Notes under the pieces: generated by a model
The model's database searches: none
The model's input: only the letters and a program-made list of their open reading frames with translations
What the model was told of the DNA's origin: nothing
Position numbers and translations under genes: made by a program
Part shown: one piece after another, positions 42,377 to 54,097 of the stretch
How positions within the stretch are numbered: the first letter of the stretch is position 1
Layout of the letters: each line of letters opens with the position of its first letter
Assembly: GCA_030142905.1 (NCBI GenBank)
Contig: JASJOG010000062.1
Coordinates: forward strand, 496,001 to 560,000
Length of the DNA stretch: 64,000 nt
Source of the DNA: Heliopora coerulea
Lineage: Eukaryota; Cnidaria; Anthozoa; Scleralcyonacea; Helioporidae
Direction of reading: 5' to 3'

Positions 42377-44340
42377 GATATTCAAATGCTCTAATGATAA
42401 CAGGTATAACCAATAGGCTTAGAAATTTTACTTCAACAATTTGAATACCAAATTTTTAGTCTTTGTAGGCAGGGTAAACTCCATGAAATACACAACAGGA
42501 CAACGAACTTTGTCGGCAAGCCTCCATGCCTTTCCTTTAACATTGATTTTAAATGGACAATTAGATTTTTAGCTTCTATCGGCAAAATTTTTTGTCAGCA
42601 AGGTTTAAGAAATTAGAATTCAAATGGAATTATTATATTCATATAAGTAAATAATTAATGCTGGTTTGTTTTGCCATGACGGAGGAGTTTGACGTGCAAA
42701 CAAAGGCTGTGCATTTAATCAGCATGTGTTGCTGACTTCCGCTGTTTGGAAGAAATAATCGTACTTTTAAGATTTTGGAGAGCGACAATTTTGGATCCAG
42801 TTTCACGTTAAAGACATCATCCACGATGGCAACCTGTACTTTTATACGTGTCTTTAAGCAAATGACGACCGGGAATAACCAAATATATCGTAATGAAATA
42901 CGTGAGTATCGAATGGTTGCGAAGCAGCTGAACACAGCATCTTAGCGGTTATTTAAGACTTTTCGGATTTCTAGCCGATAGTCCGATTTGTTCAATTATC
43001 GAGCACTTGTGGGCTTGACCATGTTTTACAAATGCCCTGTATCTTCACAAGGAAAGTGCTTTTGAGTTTGTCAAGAAATATTCTTCCTTTATCAATATTT
43101 CGTTAACTGTCCTTTCCATGTTAGTAGCAATAAATGGTTTTGTTTACTAATCAATGAAAAACTTAAGTCTTTATTCGCACGTCCTCACTTTAGGGTAACA
43201 CGTACGAATAGAGAGGATTGAAATGATTCATTATTGCAATGTGCATAAGGTGGAAAACCCTGAATATTATATTCCGGTGTAAGCAATAACACAATATGCA
43301 ACTCGAAAGACTGACGTTACGTACGTACCTTAACATTGTTTTCAATTTTATTGGAAGACTCAACACAAAATTGAATTTCAATGCCAGGCGCAAGGGCATT
43401 GCGTCCATTTGTCTTCACAGTATTTTTTTGATAACTAAAGTCAAGATGGTAATAACCGTCTTGGTTATTGCTAGGACAACCATAAAGGACATTTAATTTT
43501 TAAGCCGCTTTAAACAAAAGAATCTGACAGCTGAACTTGAGTCGCGATAACATATGTTGGAATCACTGTAGGAAAATAATCAGCAAATCGGTACAGTATG
43601 TCTATAGCGAATGTTTCAAGAAGACGTTTTCGGACTTACATGTTGAGACATTCACACTCAGAATTCATGTTACAGACTGTTTATACGTTATAGTAAACCC
43701 CAACTTCGATATTGTAATTTCAGAATCTCCCCTACTGCATTGACAGAAAATGTGAAAAAGTCACTGAACATATGCTCTGCTAAGACGAAAAAAATACTAT
43801 CTTCTTTAGTTGTTCAAATCTTCAGAATCATGCACGATTTATGAATCCTTCATTCACCTCACCTTGATTACCGTCGGAACACCCAGTCCTGTCCTTCTTT
43901 TCCATGATAAGTAAAAAATCTCTTTGACGATTGCAAGTGCCAAACCTGGATTAACATCATCTGCAAATAATGCACTTAAACTTAGAGCTGCTTCAGTTGT
44001 ATACATACGATTTAAACTGCATGATGAAAAGCTGTCCAGCCTCACAGAAAGGCCAGTTTTAACGTGTACCAAGGGTAAACGTAAGAACAAGAAAGTTGGT
44101 GAATTGTAATCAATTGCATGATCCAAATGCAAGCTTACAGCAGAGAGAACATCCATATTGAGAAAATACTAGACCTATTTATTATATCAATTTGAATTAT
44201 AACAATTGTACACAAATCAGTTGTGATGTGGTTTTCATAATTTTTCTGATAATTATGATCACCATATTCAATGTCGTTTATTTTTCCTGATTTGTCAGCA
44301 TGATATAAACACACATGAATTAAAACTTTAATCTTCTTCA
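42377..44340. other. No recognised gene
   Basis: Unassigned. A minus frame at 43854-44156 (100 codons) has a protein-like composition, but I recognise no family and see no splice partner. Confidence 0.4.
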
Positions 44341-44345
44341 AATAA

Positions 44346-44394
44346 ATTATTTTATCATTATTATTATTATCGTTATTATTATCATTATTATTAG
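44346..44394. repeat. (TTA)n-type microsatellite
   Basis: Degenerate TTATTA/TCATTA repeats. They produce the poly-Asn translation on the minus strand. Confidence 0.85.
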
Positions 44395-44930
44395 TCAAAA
44401 ATCATAAAATGCTCGCTTTAAATATTGTAATACACTTATTTTGGTGCCGATAGACAACATTGTCTAAAAACAAGTATGAAAGCGTGAATTCTTGAGTAGC
44501 GAAAGGCTGACAACACGTATATGCTTCCAGTTTCCTCCAAGTCAGTCGTGATGAAAGGGTTTTTGTTTTGCGTTGTTGTTTCTGTCGTTGTATATGGTTG
44601 TTTTTGTTGTTTGGGCATGGACGGCTCAAACAAAGGGTCGGGTGGATACTGGCCTGCAAATAACTCAATTAAGGCCCAGTGTGACTGCCCTCAATTTTTC
44701 CAAATTCATAAAATAAAAAATTAAACAGTTTCGGCTTTTCGTAGGACTATTAGATCAACTCCAAGAGCTAGTTCATACGTTTTGTTACTGCCATACCGAA
44801 CACAAATTTATGTAAGGTTCTAATGTGCCATGACTAATGATAGTACGGCTTTTGTTCAAAATCCTGTGAAATGACATATTTCAATACATCAGGTTTTAAA
44901 GATAGAATACATGATAAACACATTATATTT
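44395..44930. other. No recognised gene
   Basis: Overlapping short frames on both strands (44402-44724) with no family resemblance and no splice support. Confidence 0.45.
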
Positions 44931-45048
44931 AATAGATAATTACTGAGACACGCAGCATTATTGGATATAATGCAAGCAGCGGAGGCCGCAGGGGCGAAGC
45001 TGCCTGTATTATATCCAATAATACTGTGTGCCGAAGTAATTATCTATT
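44931..45048. mobile_element. Foldback MITE with 50-bp arms
   Basis: The arms at 44931-44980 and 44999-45048 share AATAGATAATTACT at the tips and TTATTGGATATAAT inside. A G/C-rich 18-base loop separates them. A second inverted pair immediately follows (45052-45080 with 45174-45199, tips TTACTGACC/GGTCAGTAA). It is either a nested partner or a separate MITE. Confidence 0.75.
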
Positions 45049-45051
45049 GTA

Positions 45052-45199
45052 ATTACTGACCTCTATCGAAACCAATAATGTTTTCTCTGCATTGTACAGA
45101 GAGCAAAATTTTACAAACTCGACTTGCACAATTTTGCTCTCTGCATTCGCTGATATAATGCCCAATGAAAACAATAGGTTTTGATGCGGGTCAGTAATT
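45052..45199. mobile_element. Second foldback element
   Basis: The outer tips are TTACTGACC (45053-45061) and GGTCAGTAA (45189-45197). An inner inverted pair agagagcaaaatttt / aattttgctctct lies at 45099-45113 and 45130-45142. There is no coding sequence. Confidence 0.55.
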
Positions 45200-46050
45200 A
45201 TTATCCGTAAAAGTGCACATATTTGAACCATTCTTTTTAATTACATGGTATCCAATTCAATATCTGTATTCCACTTTCTCAAGCAATGTGACCAGTTCAG
45301 TCATTTTAACGACTAAACGCCGCGTTCTGTAATACTTGTAAAGTAACAGCTGAAGAAGTGAGGGAGTCATAAAGGAGCATCCAAATCCTAGACAAGTACC
45401 TAGTGTAGCAGCAATTTTTGTTATTTTTGGTGTTTGGTTTACGTTTTAGGTTGCAAGAATATTTCTAAAGGTATCGTCAGTCCTATATATTGTGATTATT
45501 TCTGCTCTAATTTGGTTTAGGACGTCCTTAAATATGGATTTGACGTGATTCTGGTATGATTCCCTCCAGACAACTGACGTTTGAATGATTTGACTTTGTC
45601 TCGAGGAAGTAAGGCCTTAATTAGCCCTAATCCTATCCGGAAGCCTTTTCTCTTAAGGGTTGTAAGGTTATAAGGGTTATAGGTCCTTTTCATACACCTT
45701 TATTTCATTTCTTCATTTTATCTCGTCTTCATGTATTCTTAATTGCCGCTTTTATGAAATGTTCAAAGAATAAGTTTGGATAACAGCATTGGGCCTTTGT
45801 TCGTGGAAAAAGTTAAATGAGCATCCATGGCCCATCAATGTTAACTACATGCTTAGCGACATTCATTTATCTGTACTTCCCTGACTAGATCACCTGAGAA
45901 GCAGAATGTACTATGACTGCTTCTTTTTTGTTAAGGTTCCTGCAAAATTCCCTTTCCAAACTTTGCCCTAAAATTGTATCTCAATATTTTGACTTAAGCC
46001 CGGCCCGTTTACACTTGAACACGTTGAGCACGGCATGGTTTGGTTGGGGA
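45200..46050. other. No recognised gene
   Basis: Unassigned. The Gln/Ser/Leu frame at 45913-46101 overlaps the repeat below and is not supported. Confidence 0.45.
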
Positions 46051-46126
46051 TTCGATCCCCGTCTGGGGCTCGGAAATCGTTTTTCTATGGTTAGGACTTG
46101 ACAAACGTTTATCGATCATCTTAGGT
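46051..46126 (+). repeat. Direct repeat copy 1 (tRNA B-box-containing)
   Basis: TTCGATCCCCGTCTGGGGCT followed by aaatcgtttttct and cgatcatctta. A second copy is at 46391-46467. The GGTTCGATCCCC segment in copy 2 is a good Pol III B box, suggesting a SINE-like origin. Confidence 0.7.
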
Positions 46127-46390
46127 ATGTTTACGTTGTAAGTTGATACCGTATTCTCTTCTAGTAGAGTAAAACCCCGTTTACACTGCAACCTTTTGGG
46201 CACGGTACGGCTAAAATTTTGGCAGGGAAGCCGCTATTTTTGGGCACGGCATGGGTGATTTGAACATTCTAAAAGGCGTGGACTTCTTAAAATTTGTTAC
46301 CAGTACCTAAAAAATTTAGCCGTGCCGAGCACCTCTGTATATGAAGGTCTCGGCGCAGCTAATTTCTTTTGACCATCAGAAGTTTGCAGG

Positions 46391-46467
46391 TTCGATCCCC
46401 GTCTGGGGCTCAGAAATCGTTTTTCTGAGGTTAAGGCTTGACGAACGTTCATCGATCATCTAAGATA
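46391..46467 (+). repeat. Direct repeat copy 2 (tRNA B-box-containing)
   Basis: About 85-90 percent identical by eye to 46051-46126, about 340 bases downstream in the same orientation. It is preceded by caggttcgatcccc, an intact B box. The DNA between the copies includes GGGCACGG(T/C)A(C/T)GG motifs repeated twice. Confidence 0.7.
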
Positions 46468-49400
46468 TCCCCACGCTCCCACATTTACAACATGTATGTC
46501 GCGTAAACATAGCTAATCAAATTTCGTCCAAATTTCCTTCACAGTTTATCATGTAATTAATGTTTATTTTCGGAGTTGGTTTAGTTAAAACTCTCCCTAT
46601 ATACGACGAACTGTAGCCGGTGGCGTAGCCAAGGTCAAGCCTGGCTGGGTACGTGTCGGCCAATCACGCACGTGAATGACGTCATTGGATACCCCACTCT
46701 ATTAGTACTGATTATCATTTATAAACTTGATGTGCAACACATGTACTTTTACTAACAGTGTCTGGTGTGGGTTTCTGAGGAACAGCTAAGTCAGAACTGG
46801 ACAAAGTTGCTCTTAAAATACAGGAAATGCCATTTCAGGGACCAAAGAGTTTAGGAACTGCCTGGACCCGTGTTCCCGCTCCTCCCAGTAAGCTTGCGCT
46901 TTTCGTTCGGCTGTCAGCCCCCTCGGTAAATTGATTGCTATGTACCTGTGCCCGCCCAAAACCAATGGGTTGACTAGACCAGTGACTCTAGCACTTTACT
47001 CTGGCTAATGCCAGACTATTTTACTTTTCAACCGGAAAATTTTAGTGGCAAAAGTGTTAACAAGTATAAACTACGGTTGTTTCGACATGTAGTTCCTCAC
47101 CAGTAGTGACACGAATAAGAAGTCATGAATTTGGGAAACATAAATCCCAAGTTCGCAGTTGAGTTCCCCGTACATTTAAAATAATTGTCAGAGTCGTCGC
47201 ATCCATTTTATTTTTCAAGATAAATAGAAATATTTAAACAATTCTGCTTCAGTTCAACTGTTGGACATTTGAGTATGATTCACATTTAGTGATCTACACC
47301 TGATCTTGACACAAAAAATAAAAACAATAAATGGATATCAGCTTCAAAAGACTGCGTTTCTGCCGCTTATCGTTTCACAGCAGCATTAGAACGCCTGCAA
47401 TGCATGACGGTTGTGAGTCAGGAAGCTGTTTAAAAGTAGCTTGGGGATTATTTCTCTTTTCATTAGCAAGCCGATCGTGCCACAATCGACTGACGTTTAA
47501 CTTCTTTTGTTTGTTTTGCGTCAGCCACTGCAACATCACAAATGAAATTGTTAAAAGGTGCAGGTTCGACCAAAATTTCCTTCAAATTGTCAAAAAAATC
47601 CCTCAAATTCCGTTCAAAATTTTATTTCCTTCAAAGTCTCCTTCATATCCTCAAAAGTCTTCAACTAGGAAATTTCGTTCAAAGTGGAAGCACCGCTCTA
47701 AGTACATTGTGTATAACTTGTCAACGACAACCACCAATGAATATAAAAAATATTACAAATTCTACTGTACACTTAGCCATTTTTAGCGTTTTTTGTTGTT
47801 TGCGTTATGAGTGTTAGTATCATTGTATTCTATTGCTTGAATGTTATGACAACTATTCATGTTTGGCTTATGGATTGATGGCTTATTACGAACTGTATAA
47901 ACAACGAACAGGAGTGCTTTATCGCATATGAAACACGAGGCGATAGCCGAGTGTTTTAAATCCTATAAAGCACGTACTGCGAGTTTTTTTGAACGTCTTA
48001 AAAAACAAACCCCTTTACAAGCTAATTCGCGAATAAAGTTTGAAAATTTATGTTTTCGAAGCGGAGGAAATTGGAAGAGAAAAGTAAACGTGTTTTTATC
48101 ACATATAAAGACACGACATGGTTATGATATTCCTATGTATTTTCCTCGTGAATTTTTAATGAGTTTTTTAAGGTAGCTAAAAATGTTACTATAACTACTT
48201 CGACTAAATAAACTATGGTCTGAAGGTTATTTTTTGTCAAGGTTCTGTAGATTCATTGAGAAAAAAATCCAATAGTTATCGGGTCAATTTTCCGAATAAT
48301 TTACTTCATCAAGGCTTCATACGCATCTCTTAATGTTGTAAAATAACAAAGATCGTATTTCACACCTGACTCATGAAAGAAACAAATCACTACCGCAAAA
48401 CAACATACTGATAGTTCGTATTCACCTCCGCGCGTTCATTAATTGTCTTGCGAAGGTCGATGAGTTTCAAATAGTATTGATATAGTCAACACGTCAACGC
48501 GTCCAACACGTTTCTTCCAAAACGTGTTGGACGCGTACTCCAGATTTCCGTTTCCATGGATGTCTGAAGCGCTGAAGTCAAAAACCCGGAATGAAAATAA
48601 TTTATTTCAAGTCATTTTTTTTCCGGCCACAACCAGTTTTTTTTCTGCCGTCCATTTTTCGAAAACCGTCAAGATCGCCAACTTTAGCAGCGTAAAAAAC
48701 CATCAATATGAAACTTTAGCTGAAGACAATATTAAGCAATTTTCATCAGAATATCTGAAAGTCAATTATTTGCATGGTTCAAATTACTTTAATTTTTTTA
48801 TGTGTTTATGGTGCCAAATTTCTCAGAGCGTAGGCTTTGTTATCAAATCAATTCGTAGTCTGCATTGTTTTCTGGAAAACCATAACTTATCAAGAAACAT
48901 GTTCTTTATTATTTAGCCATCTAGTAGTACGAAAGCTATTAAACTTTATTCACTTCTTTCTGTTCCCAGCGACGCAGGGACATTTGAATATTGTTTCTTT
49001 TCAAAACGCAACAGAAGTGTCATTCAGATCATGCTTTACATGAGGTCTGTCAACCCCTACTGTGGGCCAAAAGTCATATGATAAAATTAAATTGATAGAT
49101 AAACCCAAGCGCACATACGTGAATGTATCATGTGTGACCCGCATAAAGTTCAATGGTTTATTGTACAGCTCGTTAACAGCGGCGTACTCAAGTAACAAGT
49201 TAACTGACTGGGGCTAGGAATTTCGACAGCGAGTAAGTTTATTTCTTTGCACTATTTCTTTCCCCTTGATAACTTGTTGCAAACAGATGTCTGGAATGAC
49301 ATCTCCTTAAATAAACTTAATGTCATTTTACGCGTCCCGTGGCTCACGAGTGTATTCGTTGAAAGGTTTGTAGCCGTGGTACGAACATGAGAGTCGGCTT

Positions 49401-51583
49401 GAAATAGTACTTAGTATCACAATTTATCTGCAGCTTCTCATCATTTTCGCTGAACTAAATATTTTAAGGAACTTAACATTCTACCATTCGCATAAATTTT
49501 AGGTATGACGCTTATGTGGACATACTGTCCATTAACAATACTGATTCACCTCTACTGTGCCAAATATTTTCAGTTTTCCACCAAACCAGAATGGTGAACA
49601 AACCGTTGTAAATAATCGAATTAAACTAAAAAGTGTCTGGTGATCATTTTTAAGCATCGTTTTGCTTCACTTCCTTGTTTAATTTATGTTCTCATGTTTG
49701 GAGATGTTTGTTTACATAGTTAAGATGTGATAAATGATGAGCTGAAGAATATAATGAGAATAAAAACATGAACTCATCTTAGATTAGCACTCAGAGAACG
49801 ATTAAGTGTACGGATCAGCAGAATTTTAACGACACAGGATTGAAGTAATGGGAAGACAAGAAAAGTGAGAAACTAAGGGAGATGGTATATAAACGCATTG
49901 AATGTTGTGCTTCTGCAAGTTTTATTTTATGACGGACAATCGGGAAAGTTCTCCAAGCTCAAATAGTCAGAATACGATTTTGAACGAGAATGACCCCCAT
50001 AGTCTTCTGATACCAGGCAAAGACGCTCTGGCCATTAAGCTACGAAAGTATAAATGGAGAACGAACATTACGAATCAGTAGGGTGCGTACTGATTTGATG
50101 AATGATTAAGAGAATGTATATGCGAGCTACTGATACAGTTGGTCAAGACAACTCAGGGTAGAAGCAAATTCCCTCGTGGTTTGCTGATGTGATACGTTCA
50201 AAACGTTTGATCGTTGAATTATAAGTATCCAAAGGATCGGCCTACGATTCTTCTTACAACATGACCTTTATTTGTACCGCAACAATGATTGTATTAGGAC
50301 AAATTGGAGTCTCTCGAAAGTCTGATTTCTCATAAAAGACATGCTACTGGTAAAGATTTTGAAAGGTTATTCATTTACATGTAGAACGTCGTTCTACATA
50401 TAAATAAATAGTCTTGACTTATGACAGTGCAGAGCAACTAACAATAAAGCTCCACAGCATGTTCATATTGTACATGAATATTTTGCCGCGTCTGTGCAAC
50501 ACCAGAAAAATGATCCTACTTTGTTAACCACAGAGACCACCTTAACTCCTTCGATCGAAAATAACCTCGAAAAGTTCAACAAAGCGATACCTGCACTCGT
50601 CAAGACAGTATTATAGATTGTTATGCAGGACGACTCGACTGCTATCGCGACCAAAGCCGGACGTGGTGTTGACCACAAAAACATTGCGTCATCACTCATA
50701 AGATCTATTGTTCTAAGAAATCTCTGACCAGATTATATTCAACAGTTCATTGTTTCCTTTCGTACTTGGAACCAGGCTAGGTTAACACCCGTCTGCGTGA
50801 CGAGAACATCTCGGTAGAGTTATTTCAAACGCTATGTATTGTGTTATTCCTTTAAAAGCAGTGACAGGACCAGTGCAATTGAAACCCGACAATTAGGGTA
50901 ACCGTCAGGTCGTCTAAGGTTCATCGCTATCTAATTCTATATTTTTTTTCCTACAAAAAAATTCTCAGAATGTTAACTGGAACCTTTTGCTTACAACCTG
51001 ACACTTTCATTTAATAACTGGTCTTTGTTATCAACACATATATGTAAAAGTGATTTAAGTGAAGTTTGACTACCTATACCGATAAGTAATAATTGACAGG
51101 GCAGTCGTCACGTCAGGGTGCCATAATGAGTTGAAAAGAGCACTTTGTGTTTTGACCTGGTTGGCAAAATCAATGACAATGTAATACATGTCAAGAATGA
51201 TCGATAGCGTATTTGACGGTAGAGAAACGATCTATAAGGCAAAAAACAAACTTGGTTAAAAATATCAACTTGGTACTCACATAATGTGGACAAAAATGCG
51301 TGAGATTAAGAATGTTAGTGATATATCATTTTCGCCTTTGTTTACAATTAAATGTCAAACCAAACTGATGTAAAGCCAAAATATTCCCATTTCAATTTAT
51401 CCCTGGTGAATGCAATTGAGTTTTTACTCGCATGTTGATTGCAAAAATCATGCTGTTCGATGTTTGTTTCATTCTATTCTTTTTAAAGCTGTCAAACAAG
51501 AGCACATGAATTGCTATCCTGTTATAAAGATGTTGAAAACTTGTCACGTACCACACAAGTCAGGCCTAAATAACTGAAAAGTG
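46468..51583. other. No recognised gene
   Basis: About 5 kb of unassigned A+T-rich DNA. The longest frames (47331-47786, 47542-47817, 47928-48176 and 48524-48916, plus strand; 50463-50699 minus) show no recognised domain. The 47928-48176 frame (82 codons, basic) has the most protein-like composition but no other support. Confidence 0.45.
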
Positions 51584-51640
51584 GTGACTCGAGCGGGATT
51601 TGAACTCGCACCTTCGGAATACCCGTCTAGCTATCGAGTT
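51584..51640 (-). repeat. tRNA-like SINE fragment
   Basis: The minus-strand B box GCGAGTTCAAATCCCGC is followed by CTCGAGTCACC. It is the same family as 41638-41715 and is in inverted orientation to the copy at 51775-51832. Confidence 0.65.
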
Positions 51641-51774
51641 CACAAGGGTTGGAGGCGAGTTTTTATCCAACTTAAGCGCACGAGATATTCTCCCGACAAC
51701 TTAACGCTTACTCATGCGAGAATGTGCTGTGTCTCAATTCTATTTCAGAATCGTCCTCAGAGATAGATGAAGAG

Positions 51775-51832
51775 AGGTAGCACGGCAGACCGGTATCCCG
51801 AAGGTGCGAGTTCAAATCCCGCTCGAGTCAAC
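51775..51832 (+). repeat. tRNA-like SINE fragment, inverted partner
   Basis: The plus strand reads GGTATCCCGAAGGTGCGAGT then TCAAATCCCGCTCGAGTCA, the reverse complement of the copy 180 bases upstream. Together with complementary cctcagag/ctctgagg segments near 51755 and 51890, this makes the whole 51.58-51.91 kb stretch partly palindromic. Confidence 0.65.
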
Positions 51833-51914
51833 ATTTTTCAGCTGACTTAGGCAGTGTCAGATTATCACGAAAAACTTCTCTTTGTCTACCTCTGAGGATG
51901 ATACTGAAATACGT

Positions 51915-54097
51915 CTCAGAATGTGCAAAATTGTAGATGAACTGAACAAGTAGCCTAGGACGGCAATTCATATAAAGATTGTTGCATATGGACTTGTGGT
52001 TTGACGTCTAAGTTTGATTACAATGCGTAAAAGCAGAAGCCTGTAATTTCCCCTTGCTAAAACAATAAAACATTGTTGGGTCGTTTCCATATCATCACAT
52101 CCTGGTCCGACATTACTGTTTGTGTATAATTGTATGAAGAACTATTTGATCAAAATTTTAATTATATTCTACCAATACTATGGGAGCAGCAACTAACAAA
52201 TATGCATTTTGACCAATGTTGTCCTATAGATCTGAGTTGGTCTACCCACGCTCCTAGACACCAACCTGTCAATGTGGAAGTAGATTCTGTGCTATCAACA
52301 GTCGAACAGAGTTCCAGTACGCCTCTCTTAGCGTATGTAAGACATTTTCAGAATTTGTAACTGAAATAACTGAACCCTGCAATCCTTGGCTAGAACCATG
52401 AAAAACTGTCGACATGTTTATTTGCCACAGTCTCTATCTACAATCTTTCTTTTCAACAATCGAAAGTGAGATGAGCTTATTAAGATAGAAATAAGGGGGG
52501 ACATTGGGGTCAAAGGTTTAGTAGCTATATGCAGAAAAAGAAAAACACCTGCAACTGATTACCTTGTCCCCAGCCCGGGCCACTACCCTGACCCAATACT
52601 AAAACATATGTTTGTTTACACTGACCAAAAATATATTCTTAACGCTCGTGAAATCCCTTATTAATTCGTACGTAAATTAAATCCCACGATTTGGTGGAAT
52701 AGTGTACGCAAAATTAGAGATGAGAATTATGTGTTTCTGTCATGTCTCCTCCCTAACGAGCAAAATCGTCTGGCACTGGCCAGAGTTAAATTAAAGAAGA
52801 CTGATCAAGCCAGGAAAGAGTTTAGAATATGACAGACTTTGATCGATCTTGGCAAACTTATTGTTCACTGTCCGCTGTATTCTGAGAATGCAAAGGAAAT
52901 TTTGCCAGTTTATTCCTAAGAAGCAACGTCAACAAATGTAAAGTGTTTATGCTCCGTTTTGGCTAATACTTTTGCCAGTGGAACGTGTTCCAGACATGAC
53001 AGCCGGCGAGATTTTCAAAGCATAAAACACAAAACAAATACGATAGGTATTTTTGTCGTTTTGTCCAGGTTGAATGACCAACGACAAAGCATTTCCAACG
53101 GTTACAACGTTCATACTGTCCAGTGGCAAGTCACACGCTTCATAATCTTATTCACCTGGAGCTATGATTACTTACTTCGACTTTGACTTAAGTTTACTGA
53201 CTATTTGCTCCGAATATCTCATTTCAATGTTTCAACAAATCGAACTGGCATTTCAACGGATGCTTACTCTCTTCACAGTCCAAAATATTATTTTAGAGTA
53301 GTCGTAAGAAAAAAAATTAATATGTTGAGGAAATTTCTGTTTTTAATAAACAAACAGCATAACTGTAAACGGAATGCACATTAGATGAAATAACTTCAGG
53401 AAACCCTTTTCGTTGATATTCTTGTCTTGAAAAGTGGATACATGTTATATTCTTAATTGATATCTGTATTCCAAAATTTCACACACGGTATCAATCTGTT
53501 TATCTTTGTGCAAAACAATATCAATACATCCAAGAAAAATTAAGCATATTGCCTGAAGTCAATTTTAGGGCCGTTTTGACCAAAAAAAATAAGGAGCAGC
53601 TTGCATACCTTAGGTATGCCTTAAATAAATGATGTAGGTAGGTCACGTCTAAAGACTTGCGTACATTGGACAAGTAACGCGATGCCCAAACGAGCGTGTT
53701 TACGTTTGAAAAATTTGCTCCATATTATATTATATCTTCTATCTTATAATTATATTTTTAACACTCAAAGTGTTTCGCCAACGCTGCAATGAGAGTACAC
53801 GATACCATTAAGATAAAGTCGTGCTAATTTCCGCGCGTCACGGCGTCTGTTCAAGGCGTTGCAACACGTGTCAAGTGTAAATGAGCCTTAAAACATAACG
53901 AGGCTTTGTACTGTAATAAATGGGACAGTTCGTGACTGATCACATGTAAAATACACGTAATATCCTAATATTAATGTCCCAAACATAACACCTTACGATT
54001 TAAGCTTGGCCAAGGGAAACCTTCAAGATACAGTACCGGCTTGTTATTCCATTTGCGTTACTTAGCTTGGCTCTTTTTTGTATAGTGTCCGTAAACG
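51915..54097. other. No recognised gene
   Basis: Unassigned. A plus frame at 52130-52360 contains a protein-like stretch (CPIDLSWSTHAPRHQPVNVE) after a possible acceptor but has no identified family. The last ~50 bases are presumed 5' UTR of the next gene. Confidence 0.4.

Noticed and set aside
43854..44156. 100-codon minus-strand frame as an exon
   Set aside because: No homologous family recognised and no splice partner found nearby.
47331..48916. Cluster of plus-strand frames as a gene
   Set aside because: Frames conflict with each other, lack recognised motifs and have no supporting splice sites.
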